A DNA stretch of 38,252 nt from Deltaproteobacteria bacterium (GCA_021848385.1 JAJZUQ010000026.1:1-38252); one strand, 5' to 3'. Counted from the stretch's first letter, positions 1 through 9,364 are shown. Notes: generated from the sequence alone by a model not told the origin. A program made the numbers and translations.

Positions 1-117
1 TTTCCCCGCCAGAACCTTGGTGATCGCTGCCGTCAGCGTCGTCTTACCGTGGTCTACGTGACCTATCGTCCCTATGTTTACGTGCGGTTTTGTTCTTTCA
101 AATTTCGCCTTCGCCAT
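1..117 (-). CDS. tuf: Elongation factor Tu, N-terminal part (runs off the window)
   Basis: The minus strand from 117 encodes 39 residues beginning [20 protein letters not shown], followed by the P-loop GHVDHGKT typical of EF-Tu, the GTPase that delivers aminoacyl-tRNA to the ribosome. The gene is cut by the window edge. It lies 64 nt downstream of a four-tRNA cluster on the same strand, the arrangement known for the E. coli thrU-tyrU-glyT-thrT-tufB operon, so it is probably co-transcribed with these tRNAs. A second tuf copy elsewhere is common but cannot be seen here. Confidence 0.97.
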   Translation of the reverse strand, partial: MAKAKFERTKPHVNIGTIGHVDHGKTTLTAAITKVLAGK

Positions 118-181
118 GTCCGATTCCTCCCGGGTTCTCCCCCAATGATGATGAAGCTATTCTAGGTAGATCTGAAAAAAA

Positions 182-257
<76 letters not shown>

Positions 258-270
258 ATTTGTGGAAAAT

Positions 271-347
271 TGGAGCGGGAAACGGGACTCGAACCCGCGA
301 CCCTCAGCTTGGAAGGCTGATGCTCTAGCCAACTGAGCTACTCCCGC
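271..347 (-). tRNA. tRNA-Gly (TCC anticodon)
   Basis: A 77-nt cloverleaf on the minus strand. The acceptor arms GCGGGAG and TTCCCGC pair with one G-T wobble, the anticodon loop is CTTCCAA-like with TCC as anticodon, the T loop is TTCGAGT and CCA is encoded. It sits 13 nt upstream of tRNA-Thr(GGT). Confidence 0.97.
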
Positions 348-459
348 CAATTCTACGCGTATGAAGTTTTTTGAGCCCGCGACTGCCAGCATTGCCACAG
401 TACTATCGACCAATGGTCTCCTGGGACAGCGCCGCAAACACGAACTCTGCAGCATTTTA

Positions 460-545
460 TGGTGGAGGGAGGAGGATTCGAACCTCCGAAGTCGTACGAC
501 GACAGATTTACAGTCTGTTCCCTTTGGCCACTCGGGAATCCCTCC
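460..545 (-). tRNA. tRNA-Tyr (GTA anticodon)
   Basis: An 86-nt class II tRNA on the minus strand with a long variable arm. The acceptor arms GGAGGGA and TCCCTCC pair, the anticodon stem-loop is CAGACTGTAAATCTG with GTA, and CCA is encoded. The 112-nt gap to tRNA-Gly holds no visible gene. Confidence 0.97.
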
Positions 546-575
546 AGATGAAGAACCAGCCAAAAAACCGTTTAG

Positions 576-651
576 TGGAGCTGGCGATGGGACTCGAACC
601 CGCAACCTGCTGATTACAAGTCAGCTGCTCTACCAATTGAGCTACGCCAGC
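576..651 (-). tRNA. tRNA-Thr (TGT anticodon)
   Basis: A 76-nt cloverleaf on the minus strand. The acceptor arms GCTGGCG and CGCCAGC pair, the anticodon loop is CTTGTAA with TGT, the T loop is TTCGAGT and CCA is encoded. It is the first gene of the tRNA-tuf transcript, starting only a few nt after the predicted start site of the proximal promoter. Confidence 0.97.
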
Positions 652-662
652 GCAAAGAATCT

Positions 663-691
663 TCTATACACGATTTTTGCGACCGGGTCAA
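663..691 (-). promoter_or_regulatory. Proximal sigma70-type promoter of the tRNA-tuf operon
   Basis: On the minus strand TTGACC (686-691) and TATAGA (663-668) are separated by exactly 17 nt. The predicted start falls about 5 nt before the first tRNA at 651. Confidence 0.75.
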
Positions 692-713
692 GCAACAAAA
701 AAGCGGAATATCT

Positions 714-742
714 CTTATAACCAACCAGCCCCTTTGTGTCAA
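714..742 (-). promoter_or_regulatory. Distal sigma70-type promoter of the tRNA-tuf operon
   Basis: On the minus strand TTGACA (737-742) and TATAAG (714-719) are separated by 17 nt, about 50 nt upstream of the proximal promoter. Tandem strong promoters are typical of stable-RNA operons. Confidence 0.7.
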
Positions 743-831
743 GCGTTTTTTCCATATATGATTTCATCATGACAAATTTATTCAGAGACTTGCCAGTCAA
801 GTCGCTCCTGCACCCACTTCGGGAATCCCGT

Positions 832-2637
832 TCAGCGGCCGCCAGGGCGCTTGCGAGGATCACTGTTGACCGGAGCGGCAGACCTTCCAAACAGTTCAAC
901 CGCTGCATCCTCCCTCCCGCATTCCCGAAGCGCCTGAATGATGTTGGCCCTTTCAGCGGGGAGATGGGATAGGAGGAGGGATTTCTGAAGCCGTTTTTCA
1001 CGATCACTGCGCGGCACGTAGACTGCTGCGCCCGTCAAAGGATCCAGACCAGTATGGTACATGCATGTGGCCAGGGTGCCAGGTGTCGGAGTAAAATCCT
1101 GTACCTGTTCAACCCGGAGACCGGAGCGCTTGAGGAACAGTGCAAGCTCGACCATGTCGTCAAGGGTGGTTCCGGGATGACCGGATATGAAATAGGGCAC
1201 CACATGCTGACGTTTCTCCAGCCGGGTGCTTTCCCGGTGGAACATCTCCAGGAATGCCACGAATGCCTGCCGTCCAGGCTTGCGCATGAGAGCCGTCACC
1301 TTGTCGACAGCGTGCTCGGGAGCCACCTTGAGCAAGCCTCCGACGTGGTGGGAGAGGAGCTCCCGCAGATAGTCAGGCTGATGGGCCAGCAGGTCATATC
1401 TGACTCCTGAAGCGACAGCCACGTGCCTGACTCCGGAGACCCCGCGTATCTTCCTGAGGAGATCTGCAGCCGGTCGGCCGTTCATCACCAGATTCCGGCA
1501 CGGCCGGGGGAAAAGACAGCTTTCACGCCGGCACACTGCCCGGGCGGAGGCGTCACCGCAGCGCAGACCATACATGTTGGCCGTCGGGCCGCCGACGTCA
1601 CTGATGCTACCCCTGAACCATTTATGCTCAGCAAGCCTGCCCACCTCCTGCTGCACAGAGGCAGCACTGCGCGACTGGATGAACCGACCCTGATGATGGG
1701 TGATGGCACAGAACGCACAGCCACCGAAACAGCCGCGGTGGGTTGTCAGCGATGCCTTGATCTGCTCGTAGGCCGGAATCGGTTCCCGGTAGGAGGGATG
1801 GGGCGCCTTGGTGAACGGCAGGGCATACACCGCATCCATCTCGGATTCGGCGAGGGGCATGGCAGGCGGATTGCAGACAAGCCGGCGGTCACCGTGCCGT
1901 TGCAGCACGACCCGGGCACAATGGGGATTCTGTTCCCCGGACAGGAGACGAAACGCTTCGGCGTATTTCGCCTTGTCACAGGACAGCTCTTCATAGGAAG
2001 GGAGCTCGACTCCCCCCGGGCAGGATTCATTCCCCTTCGCAACATAGGCCGTACCCCGTATATCCCTGATCTCCCCGAACGGCTCCCCCTGCCGCAAACG
2101 CTGTGCCAGCTCCAGAAGCGGGCGCTCCCCCATCCCATAGAGCAGCAGGTCGGCCTTGGCGTCAACGATGAGGGAACGGCGAACCTTGTCCTCCCAGAAA
2201 TCGTAGTGGGCAAACCGGCGCAGGCTCGCCTCGATACCGCCGATTACCACCGGCACATCCTTGTACGCTTCCTTGAGACGGGAAGTATAGATAATGGTGG
2301 CGCGGTTGGGGCGGGCACCATGACGATTTCCCGGCGTATAGGCGTCGTCATGGCGGAGTTTGCGGGCGGGGGTGTAATGCGAAACCATGGAATCCATGGC
2401 ACCGGCGGAAACCGCAAAGAAAAGACGCGGCCGGCCAAGAACCATGAACGGCTCCCGACTCTTCCAGTCCGGCTGGGGAATAATGCCGACCCGGAAGCCG
2501 TGAAACTCGAGCCAGCGGGCAAGAAGCGGCACACCAAAAGCGGGATGGTCGATGTAGGCATCACCGGTGACGAATATTACGTCCAGCTCGTCCCAGCCCC
2601 GCCTCAAAGCTTCTTCTTTAGTTATGGGAAGGAACAT
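832..2637 (-). CDS. ygiQ: YgiQ-family radical SAM protein
   Basis: A 601-residue protein of the YgiQ family (UPF0313), a widespread radical SAM group whose reaction is not established. Visible features are a conserved N-terminal region containing [13 protein letters not shown], the [21 protein letters not shown] block near residue 133, and the radical SAM motif C303-x3-C307-x2-C310 that binds the 4Fe-4S cluster. Length is normal for the family. The ATG at 2637 has AAGG 4 nt upstream. It starts 36 nt after argC on the same strand and probably shares its transcript. Nothing suggests a role in arginine synthesis. Confidence 0.93.
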   Translation of the reverse strand: MFLPITKEEALRRGWDELDVIFVTGDAYIDHPAFGVPLLARWLEFHGFRVGIIPQPDWKSREPFMVLGRPRLFFAVSAGAMDSMVSHYTPARKLRHDDAYTPGNRHGARPNRATIIYTSRLKEAYKDVPVVIGGIEASLRRFAHYDFWEDKVRRSLIVDAKADLLLYGMGERPLLELAQRLRQGEPFGEIRDIRGTAYVAKGNESCPGGVELPSYEELSCDKAKYAEAFRLLSGEQNPHCARVVLQRHGDRRLVCNPPAMPLAESEMDAVYALPFTKAPHPSYREPIPAYEQIKASLTTHRGCFGGCAFCAITHHQGRFIQSRSAASVQQEVGRLAEHKWFRGSISDVGGPTANMYGLRCGDASARAVCRRESCLFPRPCRNLVMNGRPAADLLRKIRGVSGVRHVAVASGVRYDLLAHQPDYLRELLSHHVGGLLKVAPEHAVDKVTALMRKPGRQAFVAFLEMFHRESTRLEKRQHVVPYFISGHPGTTLDDMVELALFLKRSGLRVEQVQDFTPTPGTLATCMYHTGLDPLTGAAVYVPRSDREKRLQKSLLLSHLPAERANIIQALRECGREDAAVELFGRSAAPVNSDPRKRPGGR

Positions 2638-2673
2638 GTAACCTTACCAAATAGGGTTTACCGTTTCCTGGCT

Positions 2674-3714
2674 TTACGGAAAGAGCGCCAACCCATCCAG
2701 TCCAAGATTTTCAGGAAAGCCGTACATGACATTCATGTTCTGCACCGCCTGCCCCGACGCACCCTTTACCAGATTGTCGATGGCGGAGACGACGATGACC
2801 CGGCCGGTCCGCTGGTCGACGGTGAAACCGATATCGCAGAAATTGGAGCCCCGGACAAAGGAGGTGGAAGGGAACTGCCCAAGGGGAAGAACTCGGACGA
2901 AAGTCTCGCCATGGTAGAACTCGTTGTAGAGCTTTAAGAGCTGTTCAGCCGTAAACTTTTTCACCGGCCGGGCATAGATCGTAGAGAGAATCCCCCGATC
3001 CATCGGCACCAGGTGCGGGGTAAAGGAAATGGTGATTTTCTCTCCCGCCAGGAGCGACAATTCCTGTTCGATCTCCGGGATGTGCCGATGGACACCCCCC
3101 ACAGCGTAGGCCTTGAAACTGTCATTAACCTCACCGTAGAGGTTATCCACCTTGGCACTCCGCCCGGCGCCGGAGACCCCAGACTTGGAATCGGCGATGA
3201 TCGTGGCCGGATCGAGCAGTTTCTTCCGCAACAAAGGTGCCAGGCCGAGGATGATACTGGTCGGATAGCAACCGGGATTGGCAACCAGATCAGCCCCGGC
3301 AACCTTCTCACGCCGCAGCTCGGGAACGCCATACACGGCCTTTTTCAGGAGCGCTGGGCTCATGTGAGGCTCGTACCATTTCTCGTACTCGGCGGCATCC
3401 TGCAGCCGGTAGTCGGCGGAAAGATCGACGACCCGCTTCTTCAGCTTGAGAAAGGTTGGGACCACCTCCATGGCCGCCTTGTGGGGGAGTGCCGTAAAGA
3501 TCAGATCCGCCTTCTCGGCCACCCGCACCGGTTCCAGATTTTCCAATACCTGGTCATAACGGCCACGCAGACTCGGGAAGAGGTCAGAGACCGGCTTCCC
3601 GGCGCTCTGCTCGGACGTGACGCAGGTCACCGCAACCTCCGGATGACCGTGGAGAATTCGCAGCAGTTCCACCCCCGTGTAACCACTGGCACCGACAACG
3701 GCAACTTTCAGCAT
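2674..3714 (-). CDS. argC: N-acetyl-gamma-glutamyl-phosphate reductase
   Basis: A 346-residue cytoplasmic enzyme of arginine biosynthesis. It reduces N-acetylglutamyl phosphate to the semialdehyde with NADPH. The N-terminal Rossmann motif GASGYTG (residues 8-14) binds NADP, and the catalytic cysteine is C149 in NPGCYPT. Further family blocks include KSGVSGAGR and the C-terminal [15 protein letters not shown]. The ATG at 3714 follows AAGGAG at good spacing. Length is normal. It has its own promoter candidate in the 216-nt gap after rpsI and precedes ygiQ. The other arg genes are not in this window. Confidence 0.97.
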   Translation of the reverse strand: MLKVAVVGASGYTGVELLRILHGHPEVAVTCVTSEQSAGKPVSDLFPSLRGRYDQVLENLEPVRVAEKADLIFTALPHKAAMEVVPTFLKLKKRVVDLSADYRLQDAAEYEKWYEPHMSPALLKKAVYGVPELRREKVAGADLVANPGCYPTSIILGLAPLLRKKLLDPATIIADSKSGVSGAGRSAKVDNLYGEVNDSFKAYAVGGVHRHIPEIEQELSLLAGEKITISFTPHLVPMDRGILSTIYARPVKKFTAEQLLKLYNEFYHGETFVRVLPLGQFPSTSFVRGSNFCDIGFTVDQRTGRVIVVSAIDNLVKGASGQAVQNMNVMYGFPENLGLDGLALFP

Positions 3715-3865
3715 TGGTTATCTCCTTACCGATAGTTGAAACAACGTCAGACTTGAGATGATACCAAGGCGGCACGGAGGAGGCAACGAGGGCGTACGGG
3801 AGGTACGTCGAGGAAGCCGACGACGCGCCAACGCAGGTAGCGCTCAAATATGGCGTTGTCAAAAG
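3715..3865 (-). other. Intergenic segment upstream of argC with hairpin-forming potential
   Basis: About 150 nt between the rpsI terminator and argC. On the minus strand it stays open in one frame without being a convincing gene. It holds small dyads such as GTAC-CTCCC-GTAC and CGTCG...TCGACG. It resembles intergenic sequence that I associate with Geobacter genomes, but I cannot verify that. It could be a dispersed repeat or part of a regulatory leader. Confidence 0.35.
3758..3786 (-). promoter_or_regulatory. Probable argC promoter
   Basis: Minus strand TTGCCT (3781-3786), a 17-nt spacer and TATCAT (3758-3763), about 45 nt upstream of the argC start. It lies inside the structured intergenic segment. 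Confidence 0.5.
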
Positions 3866-3896
3866 AAAAGGGGGAAACCCTTGCGGATTTCCCCCT
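3860..3896 (-). terminator. Terminator of the rplM-rpsI operon
   Basis: On the minus strand the arms GGGGGAAA and TTTCCCCC pair around a short loop, followed by TTTTCTTTT. It lies 35 nt after the rpsI stop codon. Confidence 0.85.
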
Positions 3897-3930
3897 CTGA
3901 ATGCATTCTGCAGGCGATTCTGCAAACGGC

Positions 3931-4323
3931 TTAACGCTTGGAGAACTGGAAGCTGGCGCGGGCAGCTTTCTTGCCGTACTTCTTCCGCTCTTTGATGCGT
4001 GAATCGCGGGTGATGAAGCCGGCCTTTTTGAGGGTGCCACGCAACTCGGCATCCACCTCAAGGAGAGCCTTGGTGATGCCATGCTTGATGGCTCCGGCCT
4101 GTCCGGTGTCACCGCCGCCACTTACCGTGACATAAACATCGAACTTGCCGACATTCTCAGTCAGCTCCAGCGGCTGCTTGACAACCATCTTGGAGGTTTC
4201 GCGGCCGAAGTACTCTTCGAGAGACTTGTTGTTCACCGTGAAGTTGCCTGCGCCCGGCTTGAGCCAGACCCGTGCCACGGAGGATTTTTTCTTGCCTGTA
4301 CCGTAATAGCTCTTTGCTGCCAT
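3931..4323 (-). CDS. rpsI: 30S ribosomal protein S9
   Basis: A 130-residue S9 protein of the small ribosomal subunit. It carries the N-terminal [14 protein letters not shown] block, the central [14 protein letters not shown] motif, and the basic C-terminal tail ending in KR that reaches the P-site tRNA. Length is normal. It follows rplM by 33 nt in the usual L13-S9 operon, has an upstream AGGAGA Shine-Dalgarno sequence, and is closed by a terminator. Confidence 0.98.
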   Translation of the reverse strand: MAAKSYYGTGKKKSSVARVWLKPGAGNFTVNNKSLEEYFGRETSKMVVKQPLELTENVGKFDVYVTVSGGGDTGQAGAIKHGITKALLEVDAELRGTLKKAGFITRDSRIKERKKYGKKAARASFQFSKR

Positions 4324-4356
4324 GTCTATCTCCTGATCTGAAATAAAGACCTGTTA

Positions 4357-4785
4357 TTAAATTTCAAGTGCCTTGGGCTGCTGGGCTTTGTGCGGATGCT
4401 CAGAACCGGTGTAGATTTTCAGTTTGCTCAGCATGTGCCGGGCCAGTTTGTTCTTGGGAAGCATCCCCTTCACCGCTTTGCGGATCAGATCTTCAGGCTT
4501 CTTGTCGATCAGCTTGCCAGCAGTGATGGACTTGATGCCGCCGGGAAAACCGGAGTGGCTGTAATAGACCTTGTCAGCCAGCTTGTTGCCGGTGAGGGCA
4601 ATCTTCTCAGCATTCACCACGATGACGAAATCACCGGTATCAACGCTCGGCGTATACACAGCCTTGTTCTTGCCCCGCAGGACGTTGGCAATCTGGGTAG
4701 CAACACGGCCGAGAACCCTGTCTTCAACGTTAACCAGGTACCAGTCTCTGGCAACCTGCTCTTTTTTCGCCACTTGCGTCTTCAT
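4357..4785 (-). CDS. rplM: 50S ribosomal protein L13
   Basis: A 142-residue L13 of the large subunit, with [21 protein letters not shown] near the N terminus and the [19 protein letters not shown] block near residue 110. A GTG at 4797 in frame would add four residues. The ATG at 4785 is chosen because GAGGG lies 5 nt before it and because the family begins with MKT. It is the first gene of the rplM-rpsI operon, with a promoter about 45 nt upstream. Confidence 0.97.
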   Translation of the reverse strand: MKTQVAKKEQVARDWYLVNVEDRVLGRVATQIANVLRGKNKAVYTPSVDTGDFVIVVNAEKIALTGNKLADKVYYSHSGFPGGIKSITAGKLIDKKPEDLIRKAVKGMLPKNKLARHMLSKLKIYTGSEHPHKAQQPKALEI

Positions 4786-4829
4786 CGAAACCCTCACTAA
4801 TTTTACGTATATTCCACAAGGAAGCGTTC

Positions 4830-4858
4830 AACATAATGGAATCGGCCAGGCATGTCAA
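4830..4858 (-). promoter_or_regulatory. rplM-rpsI promoter
   Basis: Minus strand TTGACA (4853-4858), a 17-nt spacer and TATGTT (4830-4835). The leader to the rplM start would be about 38 nt. Confidence 0.65.
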
Positions 4859-4899
4859 GAAAAATTTCATCTGCCTGAAATGCGAATCCTTTCACACTT

Positions 4900-5634
4900 T
4901 CAGTAATAAACTTCCACCAGGCAGAGGCCACAGGCTGGGGCGGTAACCCCTGCCCTGCTCCGCTCGCCGGTCACGAGCAGGGAGGAGATAGAATCAGCGG
5001 CCCGGCGCCCCTGCCCTACCTCCACCAGCGTCCCGACCATGTTCCGCACCATGTGCTTGAGGAAACCACTCCCTCTGACATCGATCGTGACCAGTTCACC
5101 ATGCTTCTGAATATCCACTCCATCCACACGTCGCACGGTAGTTTTGGCGACACACCCGGCCCCGCGCAGGGCAGCGAAATCGTGCTCCCCCTCCATGAAA
5201 AATGCCGCCTGACGCATGGCATCGAGATCGAGATCTCCCCGCAAATGCCAGGAGTAAAGCCGGGAAAGGGGTGAACGGCGGCCACCGATATGGATGGTAT
5301 AACGGTAGAGCTTTCCCTTGGCTGCATACCGGGGATGGAAGTCCGGTGCAGCTTCCGCCGCCTCCCGCACAACAATGTCCGGTGGAAGGTGGGAGTTGAG
5401 ACCGTCGCTGAAGGCCCGCAGAGGAATGGCCCTCTCCGTTGAGAAACAGGCCACCATCCCACGGGCGTGCACCCCCGCATCGGTACGCCCCGAGCTATGG
5501 AGTCGAACAGGTTCGTGCAGCAGGGCCGCCAGCGCCTCCTCCATCACCTGCTGGATGGAGACCCCATTAGGCTGCAACTGCCAACCGACATAGCTGGTCC
5601 CGTCGTATTCGATTATCAGTTTGATGTTTCGCAT
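4900..5634 (-). CDS. truA: tRNA pseudouridine(38-40) synthase
   Basis: A 244-residue enzyme that isomerises uridines 38-40 in the anticodon stem of tRNAs. The catalytic aspartate is D52 in SGRTDAGVHA, preceded by the N-terminal EYDGTSYVGWQLQP block, with the KHMVRNMVG motif of the fold near residue 200. Length is normal. The start lies 11 nt after the asd stop. No clear Shine-Dalgarno sequence is seen, so translation may be coupled to asd. Confidence 0.96.
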   Translation of the reverse strand: MRNIKLIIEYDGTSYVGWQLQPNGVSIQQVMEEALAALLHEPVRLHSSGRTDAGVHARGMVACFSTERAIPLRAFSDGLNSHLPPDIVVREAAEAAPDFHPRYAAKGKLYRYTIHIGGRRSPLSRLYSWHLRGDLDLDAMRQAAFFMEGEHDFAALRGAGCVAKTTVRRVDGVDIQKHGELVTIDVRGSGFLKHMVRNMVGTLVEVGQGRRAADSISSLLVTGERSRAGVTAPACGLCLVEVYY

Positions 5635-5645
5635 CCGGACAATCT

Positions 5646-6665
5646 TTATTTCAGGTATTTTTCGATTAAAATCTCCGCAATCTGCACCGCGTTGGTCGCC
5701 GCTCCCTTGCGTATGTTGTCGGCCACAACCCAGAGATTGAGGCCGTTCTCGACGGTCTCGTCCTCGCGAATGCGGCCGACAAAGGTCAGGTCCTGGCCTG
5801 CGGCGTCGATCGGCATCGGGTAGGCCCTGTTGGCCGGGTCGTCCACCAGTTCCACGCCGGGAGCGCTCTTCAACAGTTCCCGGGCCTTGTCGACGGTGAT
5901 CTTCTTACCGGTTTCGATATTAACCGACTCGGAATGACCATAGAATACCGGCACCCGCACCGCGGTGGCAGTCACCCCGATCTCCGCTTCCAGTATCTTG
6001 CGGGTCTCGTTGACCATCTTCATCTCTTCCCCGGTGTAGCCGTTCTCCAGGAAGGAGTCGATCTGGGGGAGGCAGTTGAAGGCAATCCGGTGTGGATAGA
6101 TGGTGCACTCTGCGGGCAGTCCCTGCAGCATGGACCTGATCTGGCCATGCAATTCCTCTATCGCCTTCTTGCCGGTGCCGGAAACCGCCTGGTAGGTTGA
6201 TACGATGATTCGTTTTATGGCGCCGTAATCGTGGAGCGGTTTCAGTGCCACAACCAGCTGAATGGTGGAACAGTTGGGGTTGGCGATGATTCCTTTCTTC
6301 GTATAGCCGGCAATGGCGAGTGGGTTCACCTCCGGCACAACCAGCGGCACATCCGGGTCCATCCGCCAGGCACTGGAATTATCGATGCAGACTGCCCCCG
6401 CCCGTGCCGCCGAGGGGCAGAACTCCCGGGAGCGGTCCCCCCCGGCAGAAAAGAGAGCGATGTCGATCCCCTCAAAGGAATCGTGGGTCAACTCCTTCAC
6501 CACCACCGGTTTCCCCCTGAATTCCAGGATCTCGCCGGCACTCCGCGAGCTTGCCAGATACCTGATTTTCCCGACGGGGAAGTCACGTTCCTCAAGACAT
6601 TCGATCATCTGTGCGCCAACGGCGCCGGTGGCACCAACGACTGCGACATTCCATAACTTGCTCAT
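5646..6665 (-). CDS. asd: Aspartate-semialdehyde dehydrogenase (common bacterial/USG-1-like type)
   Basis: A 339-residue enzyme that reduces aspartyl phosphate to aspartate semialdehyde, the branch point to lysine, diaminopimelate, methionine and threonine. The NADP site is VVGATGAVG (9-17), the catalytic cysteine is C132 in ANPNCSTIQ, and SAGGDRSREF and the histidine-bearing PVFYGHSESVN are visible. GAAAGG lies before the ATG at 6665. It precedes truA closely. A second gene of a different Asd subfamily lies just upstream, so the two may be redundant or differently regulated. Confidence 0.95.
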   Translation of the reverse strand: MSKLWNVAVVGATGAVGAQMIECLEERDFPVGKIRYLASSRSAGEILEFRGKPVVVKELTHDSFEGIDIALFSAGGDRSREFCPSAARAGAVCIDNSSAWRMDPDVPLVVPEVNPLAIAGYTKKGIIANPNCSTIQLVVALKPLHDYGAIKRIIVSTYQAVSGTGKKAIEELHGQIRSMLQGLPAECTIYPHRIAFNCLPQIDSFLENGYTGEEMKMVNETRKILEAEIGVTATAVRVPVFYGHSESVNIETGKKITVDKARELLKSAPGVELVDDPANRAYPMPIDAAGQDLTFVGRIREDETVENGLNLWVVADNIRKGAATNAVQIAEILIEKYLK

Positions 6666-6702
6666 ATAAGGCCTTTCTTCATGCTCATCAACAGTTAGTG
6701 CG

Positions 6703-6737
6703 AAAGAAACGAAAAGCGCCCCGCGGGCGGGGCGCTC
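6703..6737 (-). terminator. Terminator after the second asd gene
   Basis: On the minus strand AGCGCCCC and GGGGCGCT form an 8-bp GC stem with a short loop (6715-6736), followed by TTTTCGTTTCTTT. It lies about 160 nt downstream of the gene at 6899 and separates it from asd. Confidence 0.8.
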
Positions 6738-6789
6738 ATACCATACAAACCCGGAGAATGCGATTTTTTCGCCAGATCAAGGCTGTCAA

Positions 6790-6856
6790 GGAATGGTGCG
6801 GAGCCGTAGTACCCAAACATCGGGCATTAACAGCGCTACGGCGCACAAACCATTCC
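6790..6856. repeat. Imperfect long inverted repeat between the two asd genes
   Basis: The arms GGAATGGT...CCGTAG and CTACGG...ACCATTCC, each about 20 nt, flank a loop of about 26 nt. It lies between the asd-type gene at 6899 and its terminator. No protein is encoded. It may be a small dispersed element or a structured 3' UTR. Confidence 0.55.
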
Positions 6857-6898
6857 GCCGACTTACGCAGATATAGCGGAAAAGGCGCGTTCTCCCCG

Positions 6899-7999
6899 CT
6901 ACTTCTCCATGAGAATGCGGAGCATGCGGCGTAACGGCTCCGCCGCCCCCCACAGGAGCTGATCCCCGCAAGTGAAAGCCTGTACGTACTGGGGTCCCAT
7001 CTTCATCTTGCGTACCCGGCCGACGGGGACGGTGAGACTGCCGGAAACCGCAGCCGGCGTCAGCTGTGCCAGGGTATCCGCCTTGGTGTTGGGGACGAAC
7101 TTGACCCACTGGTTGTCATTGGCGATGAGGTTCTCGATGTCAGCAATGGGGACATCCTTGTTCAGCTTCATGGTTATTGCCTGGCTATGGCAGCGCATGG
7201 CGCCGACCCTGGCACAGATGCCGTCCACCGGGATCGGGGTTGAGGTACCGAGGATCTTGTTGGTCTCAGCGAACCCCTTCCACTCCTCCCTGCTCTGGCC
7301 GTCCTCCACCTCCCGGTCGATCCAGGGGAGCACACTCCCCGCCAGCGGGAAGCCAAACTCCTTGGTCGGCATGGAGCCGTCACGCAGGGCGGCGGTGACC
7401 TTTCTGTCTATGTCAAGGATTGCCGAGCCGGGGTTTTTCAGCTCTTCGGCCACGGTGCCGTGGAGAACTCCCATCTGGGAGAGGAGCTCGCGCATGTTGG
7501 GTGCACCGGCGCCGGAAGCGGCCTGATAGGTCATGGAAGAGAGCCACTCCACCAGGTTGGTGCGGAACAGCCCGCCAAGCGCCATCAGCATGAGGCTGAC
7601 GGTGCAGTTGCCGCCGATGAAGTCCTTCTGACCATTGGCCAGGGCCTTGTCGATCACGTTCCGGTTCACCGGGTCAAGGATGATGACCGCGTTCTCCTCC
7701 ATACGGAGCGTGGAGGCGGCATCAATCCAGTAGCCGTTCCACCCCTGCTTGCGTAGCTCCGGGTGCACCGCCTTGGTGTAGTCTCCCCCCTGGCAGGTGA
7801 TGATAATGTCGAGCTTTTTCAGCTCCTCTATGTCATCAGCCTTCTTCAGGGTCCCGCCACCCATCGGTGCCGGCTGCCCGGCCTGGGAGGTGGTAAAAAA
7901 GACCGGCTCGAAGCCGAGGACAAAATCATTTTCCTCCTGCATCCGCTGCATGAGGACCGAACCGACCATACCGCGCCAACCGACAATGCCGACTTTCAT
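6899..7999 (-). CDS. asd: Aspartate-semialdehyde dehydrogenase (E. coli/proteobacterial type)
   Basis: A 366-residue enzyme for the same reaction as the neighbouring asd but from the other subfamily, best matched by E. coli Asd. It starts with [20 protein letters not shown], the catalytic cysteine is C132 in [17 protein letters not shown], and the QAASGAGA and [13 protein letters not shown] blocks are present. An ATG at 8005 is too close to AAGGAG. The ATG at 7999 has 7-nt spacing and is preferred. It is followed by a terminator and preceded by a 201-nt gap with a repeat after leuB. Two non-orthologous asd genes are also known in Vibrio cholerae. Confidence 0.95.
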   Translation of the reverse strand: MKVGIVGWRGMVGSVLMQRMQEENDFVLGFEPVFFTTSQAGQPAPMGGGTLKKADDIEELKKLDIIITCQGGDYTKAVHPELRKQGWNGYWIDAASTLRMEENAVIILDPVNRNVIDKALANGQKDFIGGNCTVSLMLMALGGLFRTNLVEWLSSMTYQAASGAGAPNMRELLSQMGVLHGTVAEELKNPGSAILDIDRKVTAALRDGSMPTKEFGFPLAGSVLPWIDREVEDGQSREEWKGFAETNKILGTSTPIPVDGICARVGAMRCHSQAITMKLNKDVPIADIENLIANDNQWVKFVPNTKADTLAQLTPAAVSGSLTVPVGRVRKMKMGPQYVQAFTCGDQLLWGAAEPLRRMLRILMEK

Positions 8000-8067
8000 A
8001 GTCATGCTCCTTATCAAGAAATAGTAAATCGTAAATGGGCGTGTTTGGCTTATACTTCAAAACCACT

Positions 8068-8158
8068 GTAACCGCAAAGACGCAAAGTCCGCCAAGATAT
8101 GCCACAAAGAACAACGAGGGTTACAAGACCTTTGCGCCCGTTGCGTCTTGAGCGACCG
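8068..8158. repeat. Imperfect inverted-repeat element between leuB and asd
   Basis: ACCGCAAAGACGCAAAG (8071-8087) is answered by CCTTTGCG...GCGTCTTGAGCG (8129-8154). This matches the general look of short dispersed intergenic repeats containing CGCAAAGACGCAAAG. I infer the dispersed nature from familiarity; no second copy lies in this window. Confidence 0.45.
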
Positions 8159-8200
8159 TAGGGAGCGGGCGGTTCATCGGTCTTGACTTTCTACGAACTT

Positions 8201-9289
8201 TTAGAGAGCCGCAATGATCGCGGCACCTATTTCTTTCGTAGTAACAAGTTTTTCCCCGTCTTTTTCCTGATAGATGTCCCGGGTCCGGTATCCCTGGTCG
8301 AGCACGTTTGCCACGGCGTTGTCGATGGCGTCGGCCGCATCCACCATGCCGAAGGAGAAACGGAGCATCATTCCGGCGGAGAGGATCTGGGCGATCGGGT
8401 TGGCGATTCCCTGGCCGGCTATGTCCGGAGCACTGCCGCCGGACGGTTCATACATGCCGAACGTCCCTTCGGCCAGTGAGGCGGAGGGGAGCATCCCGAG
8501 GGAGCCGGTCAGCATGGCGGCCTCATCGGAGAGGATGTCGCCGAACATGTTCTCGCAGAGGATGACGTCGAACTGCTTCGGCCAGCGCACCAACTGCATG
8601 GCGGCATTATCCACGTACATGTGAGACAGCTCCACATCCGGATACTCTTTGGCGATGCCGGTCACCACTTCACGCCAGAGCACCGACGAGGAAAGGACGT
8701 TGGCCTTGTCGATGGAGCAGACCTTCTTCCCCCGCTTGCGGGCCGCCTGGAAAGCGACATGGGTGATCCGCTCGATCTCCGGCACGGAGTACTTCATGGT
8801 GTCTATGCCGATCCGCTCGCGCCCCTGGCCTTCGATCCCCTTCGGCTGGGAGAAGTAGATCCCCCCCGTCAGCTCGCGGATGACGAGGATATTGAAGCCT
8901 CCCCCGATCACCTCTTCCTTGAGGGACGAGGCGCCGGTAAGGGAGGGAAAGATGATGGCAGGGCGCAGGTTCGCATAGAGGCCGAATATCTTGCGCAGCG
9001 GCAGGAGCGCACCCCGCTCCGGCTGCTCGTCGGGGGGGAGGGATTCCCATTTCGGGCCGCCTACCGAGCCGAACAGGATCGCATCCGATGACTTGCAGGT
9101 GTTAACGGTGGTTTCGGGGAGAGCCTTTCCCTCGTTGTCGATTCCGGCACCACCGACATTGGCATGGGTCCGCTCGAACCGTACATCGTATTTCTTCTCC
9201 ACGGCGTCCAGCACGTTAAGCGCCTCGGCCATTACCTCCGGCCCGATGCCGTCACCTGGCAGAACTGCCACCTTGAAAACCTTTGCCAT
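8201..9289 (-). CDS. leuB: 3-isopropylmalate dehydrogenase
   Basis: A 362-residue enzyme of leucine biosynthesis that oxidises and decarboxylates 3-isopropylmalate with [17 protein letters not shown] lies at the N terminus. The substrate arginine region [20 protein letters not shown], the CSIDKANVL block, and [26 protein letters not shown] with its metal-binding aspartates follow. The start is set at 9289 (MAKVFKV); an upstream in-frame codon at 9310 lies in the leader. A run of seven G at 9299-9305 serves as Shine-Dalgarno sequence. Its promoter has a homopolymer of nine C in the spacer. It is followed by an asd gene on the same strand without a visible terminator between. Confidence 0.96.
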   Translation of the reverse strand: MAKVFKVAVLPGDGIGPEVMAEALNVLDAVEKKYDVRFERTHANVGGAGIDNEGKALPETTVNTCKSSDAILFGSVGGPKWESLPPDEQPERGALLPLRKIFGLYANLRPAIIFPSLTGASSLKEEVIGGGFNILVIRELTGGIYFSQPKGIEGQGRERIGIDTMKYSVPEIERITHVAFQAARKRGKKVCSIDKANVLSSSVLWREVVTGIAKEYPDVELSHMYVDNAAMQLVRWPKQFDVILCENMFGDILSDEAAMLTGSLGMLPSASLAEGTFGMYEPSGGSAPDIAGQGIANPIAQILSAGMMLRFSFGMVDAADAIDNAVANVLDQGYRTRDIYQEKDGEKLVTTKEIGAAIIAAL

Positions 9290-9334
9290 ATCCGTAAGCC
9301 CCCCCAACATGTAATTAGAATTGATAATCGTATG

Positions 9335-9364
9335 ATTTTATGGGGGGGGGTATCACCTTGTCAA
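9335..9364 (-). promoter_or_regulatory. leuB promoter with a nine-C homopolymer in the spacer
   Basis: Minus strand TTGACA (9359-9364) and TAAAAT (9335-9340) are separated by 18 nt, and the spacer includes nine consecutive C (9342-9350). Slippage by one base would give the optimal 17-nt spacing. Confidence 0.6.

Noticed and set aside
1423..2937. Long plus-strand reading frame of about 500 codons
   Set aside because: It lies antisense across ygiQ and the start of argC, whose family motifs are clear. GC-rich sequence gives long shadow frames.
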